This document shows, piece by piece, positions 45,901 to 57,590 of a stretch of 64,000 nt of DNA. The DNA is from Lineus longissimus (taxonomy: Eukaryota > Nemertea > Pilidiophora > Heteronemertea > Lineidae), in contig NC_088314.1 in assembly GCF_910592395.1 (NCBI RefSeq), forward strand, positions 14,756,001 to 14,820,000, read 5' to 3'. A program made the position numbers and the translations under genes. How positions within the stretch are numbered: the first letter of the stretch is position 1; every line of letters starts with the position of its first letter. Under the pieces are notes generated by a model. The model was not told the DNA's origin, ran no database searches, and worked only from the letters and a program-made list of their open reading frames with translations.

Positions 45901-46431
45901 CCACATCAGTAAAACCTGTGCAAAAGCCAGCAGCACCCTTGGGTTTGTAAAAGGACACTTAAATTCGCACCAAAAGAACTTAAGGCAATTGCATACCAGA
46001 CACTAGTAAGATCACGACTGGAATACGGCAGCATCATATGGGGCCCGCACAAGGCAAAACTCATAAAAGATCTAGAAAGAATCCAGCGACGAGCAGCCAG
46101 GTTTGTATGCAGTGACTACAGCAGGCACAGCAGTGTAAATGATATGATCACAAACCTTGGCTGGGATACCCTCGAAAAGCGCAGGAAAGAAAATCGAATT
46201 AAAATGCTGCATAAAATCGTAAACGACGAAACTGGTCTTAACAAGGAAGACTACATAACACCAGGACAGAGCAAAACTAGAGCAAAAAACGCTAACAAAC
46301 TTTTTGTGATCCGTACCGCAACGGAAGACTTCAAAAACTCCTTTTTTCCACGAACCGTGGTTGACTGGAACAAAGTGAGCCAAGCCGAGATCGATACCAC
46401 CTGTATCTCGGCTAGCCAGCGCCACCAGTAA
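42906..46431 (+). pseudogene. LINE polyprotein: 2A leader, PHD-like finger, AP endonuclease, RT
   Basis: The frame opens at 42837, but ATG 42906 has the better context (AAGATGGCG). The ~110-residue leader has a hydrophobic run (L-L-T-L-V-I-I-I-T-A-V) and ends L-L-L-S-G-D-I-E-S-N-P-G-P (43203-43241), a canonical 2A ribosome-skipping motif that would split Gly from Pro. Next come a C4HC3 PHD-like finger (C-G-I-C-E-R ... H-Y-S-C-L ... C-A-K-C) and the endonuclease (I-I-G-C-E-S-K-L, S-G-D-F-N-L-S, G-D-H-H-M-V-I-T-D). RT follows, with V-L-D-F-S-K-A-F-D-T-V-P, G-V-P-Q-G-S-V-L-G-P and F-A-D-D. One-base lesions near 44960 and 45960 break it. Confidence 0.85.
43203..43241 (+). promoter_or_regulatory. 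2A-type translational recoding site
   Basis: The sequence encodes L-L-L-S-G-D-I-E-S-N-P-G-P, matching the D-x-E-x-N-P-G-P consensus. Comparable 2A peptides are described at the N-terminus of APE-type LINEs in sea urchins and other invertebrates. It would release the hydrophobic leader from the replication protein. Confidence 0.8.
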
Positions 46432-46507
46432 TATCTACCTACCCCTGTGCCATCAATACGCGAAACGCGGTCAGGCACAGTACCATTCATGATTCAAGAT
46501 TCAAGAA

Positions 46508-47004
46508 CAGTAGTGTGTCCATCTGACATTTTTCATTGTCTGCGCTATACATTGTATCCCAAGTTCCTGTCATCCGATCTTCACCAAACTTTGTCCAAAT
46601 GTTCTCTACACTGGCCCCAGATCAAAAGGTCAAAGGTCAAGGTCACATGGACCAAATTGTTTTTTCCTTGAAATTCTGTCTCCCAACCCCAACACACCAG
46701 CAGGTGGAGAACTAAGAAAAGTACACCTATATACAAATGTATATGCCATTATAGCATCAGCATCATTGACCTCCAAGTCACTACCAGTACCATCAACAGA
46801 ACTAAAATTTCTTCCTGAGTGCCGTCATCAACCCTTCAAAAGTTCACCAAACACTCAAAAATCAACATCACAATGATAAAACTACCGACAACTGGGTGTC
46901 AAAGGGTAAAAGGGGTAACGGAGTATTGGATCTGGCAGATGCCGTTACCATCCCGCAAAATCTCCAGTAACTTTGTCTTGGTTATAAGACCAATTCTAAT
47001 TTTT
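46508..47004. other. Intronic spacer
   Basis: No supported gene. AT-balanced sequence with no strong structure. Confidence 0.35.
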
Positions 47005-48066
47005 AGCCCGCTTGGCCTAAAGGCCAGAAGGGCTTATGCTGTGGTTGGCATGAAAAGCTGTGGTCTGTCGTCTGTGCGTGCGGTCGTAAACTGTCTGCGC
47101 TCTAGCACCTTCAGTTTTTGACGGATCATTTTCATATTGCACATATGTACTTATGGGTTGAATCTCTTGGCCAAGTTCGATTTTGGGTGCGATGTGATTC
47201 TTACTTTGGCCAATAGGGGGCTTTTTGTGAAAAACCTTAAAATTACCATATCTTGCTGATGCTTTGAGCTAGGATGTTCAAATTTACACCAGAAGTGCAT
47301 CCTAATATGACACATCATACCCTTGAGCACTTTTGTCTTAGACCTACTTTTGTTGTATAAGTGGGTCAAATAGCGAAAAAATTATGAATGTCAGTTTTTC
47401 CCCTTGTCTGCGCTCTAGCGCCTTCAGTTTTTGACACATGCATATTTATGAGGTAAATCTCTCGGTCAAGTTCGATTTTGGGTGCGATGCGATTCTTACT
47501 TTGGCCAATAGGGAGCCTTTTGTGAAAAACCTTAAAATGACCATATCTTGCTGATGCTTTGAGCTAGGATGTTCAAATTTATACCAGAAGTGTATCTTAA
47601 TATGACACATCATACTCTGGAGCACGTTTGTACTTGACCTACTTTTGTATCACAGGTAGGTCAAATAGTGAAAGATGAATAAATGTCTGTTTTCCCCTTG
47701 TCTGTACTCTACCGTTTTCAGTTTTTTTCACGGATTATTTCATATTGGAAGACTTTTATGTATGAGCCTAAAATCTCAGCCAAGTTTAATTTTGGGCACA
47801 AGAGGATTCTTAATTTGACCACTGGGGGGCTTTTTGTAAAAATTTTCTAAAATTTGGCCAATTCCTTGAGCTGGGTTGCTCAAATTCATACCGCAGATGC
47901 AGCATGATGCGACACATCAAATTTGTGAGCAAATTTGCCCTTGACCTACTTAACTTCTTAGGGGTTAAGTAGGTCAAATTGTGATAACCCCAACTCGGCA
48001 TGGATTCTTCTGCATCACATTTCTACCCATACCCATATAATTTACTCTGTATCCAAGCGGGCACAG
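47005..48066. repeat. Element with GCCCGCTTGG inverted ends and three ~300-bp tandem units
   Basis: It begins AGCCCGCTTGGCCTAAAGGC and ends ...CCAAGCGGGCACAGTGCC. Inside, a unit starting TGTCTG(C/T)(G/A)CTCTA at 47090, 47405 and 47699 is repeated with ~290-315 base period. Shared words include TTTTGGGTGCGATG and CTTTGAGCTAGGATGTTCAA; the third unit is the most diverged. No protein is encoded. It looks like a non-autonomous element whose core expanded in tandem. Confidence 0.7.
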
Positions 48067-49476
48067 TGCCTTTGGCACTATTTTTAAGAATTTCTTGTCC
48101 TCTTCTACTGCCTTTCTAACTCAATTAGAGTAGACTTACAATAGACGAATCTTCCTACTGTTTTTGCTTCTTATCCTGCTAGATCAGCCCACACATCTCC
48201 CCTTTTAGGGATTCCTCCTAGGTACACAAGTTTAACCCTTATGACAGAAACCCTTCCCATCTTGTCCGCTTTCATTATCGCCAGTGTTCCCTTTTTTCAG
48301 GCAACAGTACACTTGTGAATGAACAAGGTGGAACAGATGTTCAACAGGTAACATTTATCTCACCTGGTCAGGCCTGTTGGAACATCCAACAAGTGCCCGC
48401 AAGTGGGTGCTAAATAGCGCCTGGCGGCGGTCTAGGACCTCTCTTAAAATTTGAAAATCATAAGCTGTGAGAAGTACTTCCCGCAATTCCATCCTTGTGG
48501 AAATAAATTGCCCCTCAGCCTCAACGCAAGCCTACATGCCCCCCCCCCCCCGGTTCTGACGGCCGGTGGTCTCATGTCATGGCTCCATTGCTATTGTAAT
48601 GTAGTCTTTCAGCAGGGCTCATTATCCAAACCGCTGTGGATGAGTTCAAGTCACTGTCAGGATGTTCATGTGCTTTGTTCTTTGCCAGGGACATAATTAT
48701 ACGTCTTTTGGTCTTTCTTTTCCCACTTATTGATAAAAATATCGGCATTGGCTTAGGACTCGTGTTAAATTCTCTTGACAGTGTAGATCACATAAATATG
48801 TCCTTGACAGCACCAAAACACCCGCTAAGTGGCCGAATTTTAGACTGGGTAAACTTAAGTGTCCTAAAGTTTACTCAGGACAATCCTGGGTAACTTTTAG
48901 GATTACCCAGTTTGGTCCTGGGTAAACTTTAACTGTACCCGTGACGACATCTACCCGCCTTTGTCTCACAAGGCGAGCACCTCTGGTCCATAGACCATTG
49001 ATCGGAGTTATTGCAAGATGGTGCTACTGTTAATATTTCTATTTGCTCAACAGCTCACTAAATTCCATTGAAATTTCAGGAAAGGACACATACCCCTGCC
49101 GGAACACCAACAGTAAGTGATTTTTTTATTGCTCTTGCGTAGATGAAACACGTTTTACAGTAAAAAGTTGTTGCTTGCAGTAGTTTACTAGGAAATCAAA
49201 TAAAAACCGATTATGTTCATTGTCACTTAGCCTGCATATGGGGTCACACAAGTAATACAAATCTAATACATTTTCCCTTTAAATGTATCAACTTCACTGC
49301 GGGATAACTTTTTCCCAGATTAGTCAATGAGCAAACTGGGCACACCACCGTAAAACCCCAAGCAAGCGCTACACGTGATATCGTTTTCGTTGCCACATCT
49401 TATCCAGAGACCATGGGACGTTACGCAAATGATTCACGGCACAGAACAGCTTCTGCACATGTTAAAAAGGTCATTA
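48067..49476. other. Intronic stretch with two unplaced exon-like pieces
   Basis: 48301-48347 and 49080-49112 each have an acceptor and donor and short open frames (S-T-L-V-N-E-Q-G-G-T-D-V-Q-Q; E-R-T-H-T-P-A-G-T-P-T), but their phases do not fit the chain on both sides. A run of 14 Cs lies at 48540. Otherwise I see nothing. Confidence 0.35.
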
Positions 49477-50362
49477 AGCGTAGTACAGCCCAATAATAAT
49501 TTAGTTATCAAGTTGATTGCTTTTGCTGGTCTCCAATCATTCAACAAACATCATAAATAATTTCAGCTCCTACTTCCAAGAGTGATATCCAGGAACGAGC
49601 AACTGAGACAACCGCTACTGTTAGTGCAACCACAAGTTCTTCTACTGTTTGTGCAACTCCGAATCCTGATATAGATGTTTTTGACAAGGATGTTACATGT
49701 ATGTATTACCTAACTTCTGTAACTTTAATGCAATGTCATTCTCTGCACCTCACATTCAAGGGACAAAAGCCCCATTATTACAGACAGTGCAGCCCGATGA
49801 TCCTATGGCATCCTAATACTAAAGGCAATCTCTGCACCTCAGTCATAATCATTGAATGGTTAAAAAAATACCTTATCAATACAGACAGCCGGGTGCTCAG
49901 CAATTCTACATGAATGGTTGTCAACGCAGTGTAGTACAGCCCAATAATAATTTAGTTATAAAGTTGATTGCTTTTGCTGGTCTCCCATCATTCAACAAAC
50001 ATCATAAATAATTTCAGCTCCTACTTCCAAGAGTGATATCCAGGAACTAACAACTGAGACAACCGCTACTGTTAGTGCAACCACAAGTTCTTCTACTGTT
50101 GTTGCAACTACAAGTTATTCTACTGTTGTTGCAACTACAAGTTCTTCTACTGTTGGTGCAACTACAAGTTCTTCTACTGTTGTTGCAACTACACGTTCTT
50201 CTTCTGTTGTTGCAACTACAAGTTCTTCTACTGTTGGTGCAACTGCAAGTTCTTCTACTGTTGGTGCAACTACAAGTTCTTCTACTGTTGGTGCAACTAC
50301 AAGTGTTTCTACTGATGGTGCAACTACAAATCCGGATATCGTTGTTGACAAGGATGTTACAT
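49477..50362 (+). repeat. Duplicated Ser/Thr-rich exon with flanking intron, second copy expanded
   Basis: The segment from GTACAGCCCAATAATAATTT (49482) through exon 49567-49698 is duplicated at 49927-50362. The intron parts differ at only a few bases. Both exons run phase 1 to 1 and end D-K-D-V-T. The second (50018-50362) contains about nine copies of a 27-base unit encoding A-T-T-S-S-S-T-V-V/G, absent from the first. The product is a mucin-like, probably disordered linker. Confidence 0.7.
49741..49805. repeat. Stray unit of the 56-57 kb minisatellite
   Basis: CTCTGCACCTCACATTCAAG ... AAAAGCCCCATTATTACAGA ... GTGCAGCCC matches the ~100-base unit of the array at 56.56-57.59 kb. Confidence 0.65.
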
Positions 50363-51115
50363 GTATGTACCCATTACTATCTAACTTCTTTGTATCTTAT
50401 TGTTGCACCATTGATCGGATGATGATTGTTGGCCAAATCCCAAGATGAATGTGGCGTGGATGATACATGTACATACATGTATTTACTGGATCCGCGCACT
50501 TAAGAGATAATGCCATGGATTGATTTGGAGGTGTGTCTATTTGAGACTTTCAAAGGACAACTTTTACCAGTACGTGAATTTATTAGGCCTATAGATCGAG
50601 GGCATGGTATTGTGAGTGAATGATAGTTATTGAATAAAAGAAACTCAAAGCTCATTTCAAATTGGTTTATGCAAAAGCTACTGAATGACATAGGCATGCG
50701 TTCGCATTAGATCTGTGGTTTGGAAATGGAGTGCTCTCGGGGAGTGCTAATCTTTTATTACCCTTGTCTGATTTCACTATATATCAATGGCGATACCCTT
50801 TTAAAGCTTATGTAGCCTATGTAGGCCTATCAATGACCTAGGGCAGAATAGCTCTTCACAGGCCCCAATGTGGGCAGTACAGGACATTAATTACAGGGCG
50901 GTGCAGGGCTAAATAGCAAGGCCGCTGGCATTATCTCTTAAGTGCTCGGATCCAGTAGTAACATTTTGACACTTCACTGTGCATGTCACTGAATATGGCA
51001 AGTGTTTTCTTAGATGTCCCACTGTTGTGCTGTAACTCTTCGCATGATCTAGTATGTGCCTGATATTCTCCCAATGATTTCCTAGGTCATCAAGCAATCT
51101 GAATTTTCATTCCAG
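50363..51115. other. Intronic spacer
   Basis: Contains an inverted pair GGATCC(G/A)(C/G)... with TTAAGAGATAATGCCA (50500) and TGGCATTATCTCTTAA (50927), implying a ~450-base foldback insertion. No gene seen. Confidence 0.45.
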
Positions 51116-51849
51116 TTTCCCTAGATTATGATGTAAAAGACTGTGATGCTGATGGTAAGTACTAGTTTACTGCCCACTGGCAGATTCCATTAAAACAGTA
51201 ATAATCGCAGTGATCTGGTTGCTGATGTAGTTGAGACTGAATTCAGTGTTGCACAACTTGGGTACAAGAAACTGGACATGCATTCAGATCACCAAGCAAG
51301 TAAATAAAAGTTTTTCGCACTCCTAACGCCCACTGTAGTAAGCCAGTGATGTGTACATTTGGGTATGACTACGACGGGAACAATATTCTTTAGACCTACT
51401 TCAATGACCAGCAATAGTGTCAATTTCATCAGCGGCAATAGTAGTATAGAACAGGTGTATGCGGTGCAAGCCACCCAGCAGGCAGAACAATTGAGAGTGG
51501 ATCAATATATAAACCCTGTCATTCACTTTCCGCCTACAACTCTTGCTATTCACTATCAAATCATACAGGAGTATATAAAAGGCCTAAAAATTACCCCATA
51601 TGGGTCTCGAAACGTGTAAAAATCGAGCTGGACGTTAGGAATGCAAAACTCCAGTATATACATGTAGGTTATCCACGTCTTACATGCTTTCAGATCTCAT
51701 TTTTAAAAGTGACGACAATACAGATTTGGCAGTCCCGCTGTCACCAGCCTCATACGCCAGAGTAAAAGAAATGTGCAGAGATGTGTTTGGCTGCACGTAC
51801 AGCAGTGACAACGAGAATGTCTATGAAAACAGTGGAAGTGATGAACATG
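51116..51849 (+). CDS. Two phase-1 linker exons (51116-51154 and 51694-51849)
   Basis: 51116-51154 encodes S-L-D-Y-D-V-K-D-C-D-A-D. 51694-51849 encodes D-L-I-F-K-S-D-D-N, S-P-A-S-Y-A-R-V-K-E-M-C-R-D-V-F-G and a Ser/Asp/Glu tail. Both begin and end in phase 1, as do the duplicated exons upstream, so exons here can be skipped or duplicated without breaking the frame. Confidence 0.5.
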
Positions 51850-52096
51850 GTGGGTACTTGTAAACTGATCATGATACAGTTTACAATAAATATCTTGCAG
51901 CGAACTGAAGCTCTTAGCACCAGATACAAGGACTTAGCCTTCAGCCTTGCCATTGTCAATCAGTCGTAGCCCTAAACAAATAATTCTTCTGGTATACACT
52001 GTCATCTACATGTATGTGCTAATGTGGAAAGGCCTAAGGTACCCAGTCTTTTCATGCATAACATTCACCTTCGTGTTATTGTTTATATCTTTCCAG

Positions 52097-55000
52097 TTAG
52101 TACTGAACGAATAATTGAAACTCCTTCCTGCTCCACTCTGATTGTGAGTAACTCACCAGCAGCCAAAAAAGCCAGTGAAATGGATGATGCCGACGACGAC
52201 TCAGACTTCGTTCCATCCAGTGGTGACAGTGATGCTTCGGCAGAAATCCCAGATGGTGCAGGAAATGGTGCTCAGCAAGGAAAAACGAGAGTGCTCACGT
52301 TGTTGCGGGCGAGATTCAATCACAAATATAACATGACAACACAGAAGCAAGAGAATGGAGAGATACTTTTAGATAGATGGCCAACTACTGGATTGGACAT
52401 TGCACAATATGGTCCCTGTCCAAGGTGTTACACATGGATGAAGAAAACACTCTTGTGGCGACATCAGAAGTATCACTGCCTCAAAAGGTCAACTTTGAGC
52501 TTGAGTTCTGCCTCCGTCTTGACACAGTCCGATACCATTGCAGGGAGAGTCCTTTCTAACGCATCAGAACAGCTGCTGAAAGAAGCCTTCCGTTCAATGA
52601 ATAGGAATGAAGTAGGTAACATTGCACGCAATGATGAACTAATTGTTGTTTTAGGCAACATCTGGATGGAGAAAAACATCGGGAACAAATTAAAACGTGG
52701 GAAATATGCTTCGCAAGTGATGCGTCTTAGTGCTAGGCTCCTGCGAAACCTCTGGCATGTGACCGAGGTGAAGACAGATGGGGTGAAGCCACCTTTAGCA
52801 GAGTATCTCAAACACGAACATTTTGACAACATAGTTAAAGCCACTCTTCTCACGGCAGCAGCTGACATGGACGATGTGGAAGACTTGGCAAAGCCAAGTA
52901 ATGCACTAAAGATCGGCTAAGACCTCCGACGCATGATCAATGTGAAGATAGGGCTGGCAATTCAGAACAAGGACAAAGAACGTCGCACTGAAGCTGAGGA
53001 CCTATTGTCAGTTGTGAAAATTTTCTGGTCTACAAAGGTTAACAAGTTGGCCAGAGTCATCTTGGAAGAGCGACACTTCAATATGAAGGAGGAGCTGCCG
53101 GAAACGGAAGATATAGAGAAACTGAATCAACACTTGAAGGATGAAATAGCGCAACTAAACTTTACCAAGACGGACTATGCAAACTTCTGCCATGTTGCTG
53201 AGAGCATCAGTGCCCGTCTCACCATGTATAACAGGCGCAGAACAGGGGAGATGGAGGCTGCAAGGTGAGTATTTCTTTTTTGGTTTAATTCCAGTAGATG
53301 ACCTCTTTAATGAAGAGGAAAATGCCACACTGACATGTTTGAACCTAACCAGTAATCATTCGTGGGTTGCACCTTGCATTGTTTTGGACAATCGTAAACC
53401 AGTCAATGTACTCTACATTCAAAGATGGAATGTGCTCGGAGAGAGGGAGCTAGCATACTGGCTGTTCGTCTAACTCAGTTTCCTTGTTGCTTTTTTGCAG
53501 GTTGAAAGACTACCATGCCAGAGAATCTGGTCATGGAAACCTACTTGGTGAACTGTCCAATTTTGAAAAGCAGCTGTTAGAATCACAAGAGGTTTTCCAA
53601 GTCAGAGGAAAGGTCAGTGAATTGTTAAATATATGAATAGATTCCTTGATGATGTCGATGCACACGAATCATTCAGAACACCCAGAAAAACTCTTCAGTA
53701 TTCTCTTGCTGGCGTAGATCATCAGTTCGCAATCTTTGTAACTGTACTCATCACCTAATCATCATGTCCTTGGTTTCCAGAGAGGCCGTGGGGTGCCAGT
53801 AATTGTACCGCAGGAGTGTCGTGATGGGCTATCCTTCTTGGCAAGTAGTGCTGTTCGTCACACCGTGGGGATATCACGTACAAACAAGTACCTATACAGA
53901 GGTAAGGGCTGCCAAAAAGGATGCACTCGTAAATTGTCATTTAAAAGTTGGCCTTTCTAAAATTAGCACGTCCCCTAATGTGACCATAATCTGAGAAAAC
54001 CCAGTCTGAAGTATAGACAGTCGCCAATGGCAGCGACAACCCCTATTTCTGCAGCCGTTGTGATGTTTTGACTTGCCTTTTGCAAAGCACATGCCACCTA
54101 TTGTGTTTTCATAGGTATTATCTAGGGCAACCCTGTTATCAAGCTTATACTTAGCCGGGTATCCTCAGAGAAGGTTGCAAAATATTTGACTTTTTTGCTC
54201 AAAGGAATTTATGCTGTTTTTTTGCTGTTGTTGTTCATTATTGATTGGGGCATAATGGTCTGATTCTCTTTGCAGATGAAGGCGTCGTGAGAGCATATGA
54301 CTCCTTGGCAAAGGCAGCAAGGAAGGCAGAGTTGAAAGTCCCGTCGAGAATCACCAGTACTAGACTGCGGAAATACATGGCTACTGTTACGCAGGTAACT
54401 TACATATAACTACATTACCTATTCAATGACAGCATTGCATTGCATGCCTCAGTTCATGCCTGTAGCCTTCAAAAGAACCTTCCACTGCTTTAATAGAGGA
54501 ACCGGAACTCATTTTGACAATAACTTGAGGTACAATGCCTGTGTAACTAGTGTTATATTGGTTGGATGTTCCCTGAAATAATTATTTGGAAGTGGTTATT
54601 TGCACAAAGCCTGTTGTGTATGCAATGAAGCATTTTGTCTTAGAGACACAACAGGTAATTAATATTCATTTCGTTCACACCAATGAGTGCGAAGCTCGAC
54701 AACTCATACATTAATACCCAAAGCTCATTGTGTACGCAAGGAATCGAGATCACTGCATATAAAACCATTGTGTATGTAAGGACTAAAATTTCCCTTGCAT
54801 ACACAATATTGTGCAAATAAACCCGGCCTAATTATTTTGTGAAATATCATTAATAGTTTAATCTGCTCTCCAGGTGCTTGACCTGAAGCCCAATCAACTC
54901 CAGTGGGTACTGAATCACCTTGGCCACACACTTGATGTCCACAAGATCTACTATCGCTGCACATCAGCTGATTTGGAGCGAACCCAAGTGGCCAAGATCT

Positions 55001-55646
55001 TGATGCTGCAAGATCACAACCAGATATCGAGGTTCAACAACAAAACTCTGGCGGATATCCAAATGGATGGTAAGAGTTTAAATACTTTTTTTTCTGAAAT
55101 TTATTTATTTTCAAAAGACATGCAGCGAAGTTCCTAAAGGAACATTTCAGCGTTAACATTGATTGTGAATTAAAAGGGTCCTGATATTCCTTTTAATGCT
55201 TTTCGCACACACACGTGTATATTCATGGATTGTAAAATTTACAAAAGGCAAAAATACAACCGCAGATGGTTGTGGCCGGCGTTTTTATTAGGATTCCATC
55301 TTTATATACCGAGTCAATTATAAATACCATTTCAGGACTGGTGTTTCCTCCAATTAGTGATGCAACTCCACAACCTTCCACCTCAGCTGATGCAGAGAAA
55401 GTTGATCAAGACTTCATCGAGGATGTTTCCCATGCCCCTTCTGCTGACTGTATCGTCGATGTTGAGGTCTTCGAAGAAACAGTTGATTCTGATGGTTTCG
55501 TAGAAGATGATGAACCAGTCGCTAAGAAGAAGAAGACTGCCGCGAAAAACAGTGCTCAGACGAGAGTTAAATGGTCTCACGCAGAAGAGGAGGAAATACA
55601 GAAATTGTTTAAATCCAACTTTGAGAAAAAAACCGTCCAACTCCCG
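52097..55646 (+). pseudogene. Tyrosine-recombinase-like gene with SANT-like C-terminus, six exons, one stop
   Basis: Exons 52097-53264, 53501-53612, 53781-53901, 54276-54394, 54874-55069 and 55336-55646 join with consistent phases and GT...AG borders. An acidic start (D-D-A-D-D-D-S-D-F-V-P-S-S) precedes a zinc-finger-like C-P-R-C...W-R-H-Q-K-Y-H-C. The helical core follows (A-L-K-I-G-stop-D-L-R-R-M), then R-G-K, R-G-R-G-V-P-V-I-V-P. The catalytic-like part is T-S-T-R-L-R-K-Y-M-A-T-V-T-Q and L-N-H-L-G-H-T-L-D-V-H-K-I-Y-Y-R. The R-K...G-H...V-H...Y-R order is that of tyrosine recombinases (Crypton-like; recalled). The end has K-W-S-H-A-E-E-E-E-I-Q-K-L-F, SANT-like. TAA at 52918 replaces one codon of the core. 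Confidence 0.65.
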
Positions 55647-55864
55647 GTAAGGTTGAAAAATGTCTAAAACTCAGCAAAAAAAACAATGGCTGCATACAGC
55701 ATAGAAGCAAGGACACTCTTAAAAAGAAGGTTTTTCGCATGGTTGACAAACTATAACTATGATATTAATATGAGCTAGAGTGTACATGTAGATGGTGCTG
55801 CATTAGCGTCCATCGCAGACTTTTGCATTACTATTCCATAATGAGACCTTGTATTCAAGTTTGT

Positions 55865-56290
55865 AATTCAGCATTTACATGTATAGGCCTATTGTTATCG
55901 GATTGTTCTTGAGTAAGTACATGTTCTTAAGTAAGTAAAACTTCGAACTGATGACAAGCACAGACAGAATTTGTATTCGTTTAATTCAGTTTGTATAAGT
56001 TTAATTTGGCATTCTGCCTATACATAATTTACATGTATAGGCCTATTGTTATCAGATTGTTCTTGAGTAAGTACATGTTCTTAAGTAAGTAAAACTTCTA
56101 ACTGATGACCAGCACAGACATAATTTGTATTCGTTTAATTTAGTTTGTATAAGTTTAATTTGGCATTCTGCCTATATGGCATTCTGCCTATACATAATTT
56201 ACATGTATAGGCCTATTGTTATCAGATTGTTCTTGAGTAAGTACATGTTCTTAAGTAAGTAAAACTTCGAACTGATGACCAGCGCAGACA
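55865..56290. repeat. Tandem repeat, ~157-171 bp unit, 2.5 copies
   Basis: TACATGTATAGGCCTATTGT ... TTGAGTAAGTACATGTTCTT ... recurs at 55874, 56031 and 56203. The third unit spacing is lengthened by a duplicated TGGCATTCTGCCTATA. It lies just downstream of the last well-supported exon. Confidence 0.8.
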
Positions 56291-56559
56291 GTGTCAGCGG
56301 GGACTGCAGCTGGAAAGCCATTCCTTTTTAGACCAAGTGTATGTCCTCCATTGTTACAGGTAGGAACATGTGCCTTGTGTTCTGCATTATATTTCGAAGA
56401 ATAAAGTTCTAATTCTGCACATTGTTTGTTTGTAAAACTTCATGTACAACAGAAACTGTAAACTGTAAACTGAAAACCTTCTCTAGTTATTTCTCTAGTG
56501 CCGCCCAGTGATCCTATAGCTTCTTATGTTTGTGGAAAACAATCCGACTCTTTCCACCT

Positions 56560-57590
56560 CATCATCAATGGGCAAACTCCCTATTAATACAAACATTGCA
56601 GCTCCCTTGATGTTTCTTGAATGTCATGTCGATCTCTGCACCTCACATTCAATGGACAAAAGCCCCATTCATACAGACAGTGCACCCCAGTAATCGTATG
56701 GCTTCCAAGATATTACTTTATTGTCATGTCAATCTGTGCACCTCATAATCATTGGACAAAAGCCCCATTAATACAAACAGTGCAGCCCTGTGATCTTAGA
56801 TCGACACAGCAATAACATCACATCAGTCTTGAAAGCTATGCACCTCATACTCATAGCCATTGGGCTAAACCCCATTAATACAGATAGTGCAGCCCAGTGA
56901 TCTGATTGCTTCCAAGACTGATGTGATTTTATTGTCATGTCAATCTCTGCACCTCATAATCATTGGACAAAAGCCCCATTAATACAGACAGTGCAGCCCT
57001 GTGATCTTAGATCGACACAGCAATAACATCACATCAGTCTTGAAAGCTATGCACCTCATACTCATAGCCATTGGGCAAAACCCCATTAATAAAGACAGTG
57101 CAGCCCAGTGATCTTATTGCTTCCTAGATCGTGTAGATGTTACTTTATTGTCATCTCAATCTATGCACATCACAGTAATTGGGAAAAGCCCCCATCAATA
57201 GACGGTGCTGCCCAATGATCTTATAGCTCCCAAAACTGATGTGATTTTATTGTCATGTTAATCTCTGCACCTCATAATCATTGGACAAAAGCCCATTAAT
57301 ACAGACAGTGCAGCCCTGTGATGTTATTGCTTCCTAGATGTTACTTTATTGTCATGTCAACCTCTGCACCTCATAATCAGTGGTCAAAGCCCCCAGTAAT
57401 AGCTCATTAATACAGACAGTGCAGCCCAATGATCTTATAGCTTCCTAGATGTTACCTTATTGTCATGTTTATCTACGCACCTCATGGTCATTAGGCAAAA
57501 CCCCCATGGCCCATTAATACAGACATTGCAGCCCGGTGATCTTATAGCTTCCTAAATGTTACTTTATTGTCATGTTTATCTATGCAGGCC
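56560..57590. repeat. Minisatellite, ~100-bp unit, about ten copies
   Basis: The unit CTCTGCACCTCATAATCATT ... CAAAAGCCCCATTAATACAG ... CAGTGCAGCCC(T/A)GTGATCTTA ... TTACTTTATTGTCATGT is repeated with substitutions and indels. Two adjacent units form a larger duplicated pair (56700-57120). It runs up to the left pseudo-LTR of the Penelope-like element. Confidence 0.8.

Larger units (their letters stand above)
42700..46507 (+). mobile_element. APE-type non-LTR retrotransposon (CR1/L2-like) with N-terminal 2A peptide
   Basis: It contains one long coding region interrupted by two frameshifts (2A leader, PHD-like finger, endonuclease, RT). It ends at the repeat tail GATTCAAGATTCAAGAA (46491-46507), typical of CR1-like 3' ends. 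The left boundary is not sharp. It lies in the intron between the exons at 41.9 and 49.6 kb, in the same orientation. Confidence 0.8.

Noticed and set aside
56291-56355. Possible seventh exon of the recombinase-like gene (CAG before, GTAGGA after)
   Set aside because: Opens for only ~20 codons, weak acceptor beside a tandem repeat, no recognisable SANT continuation.
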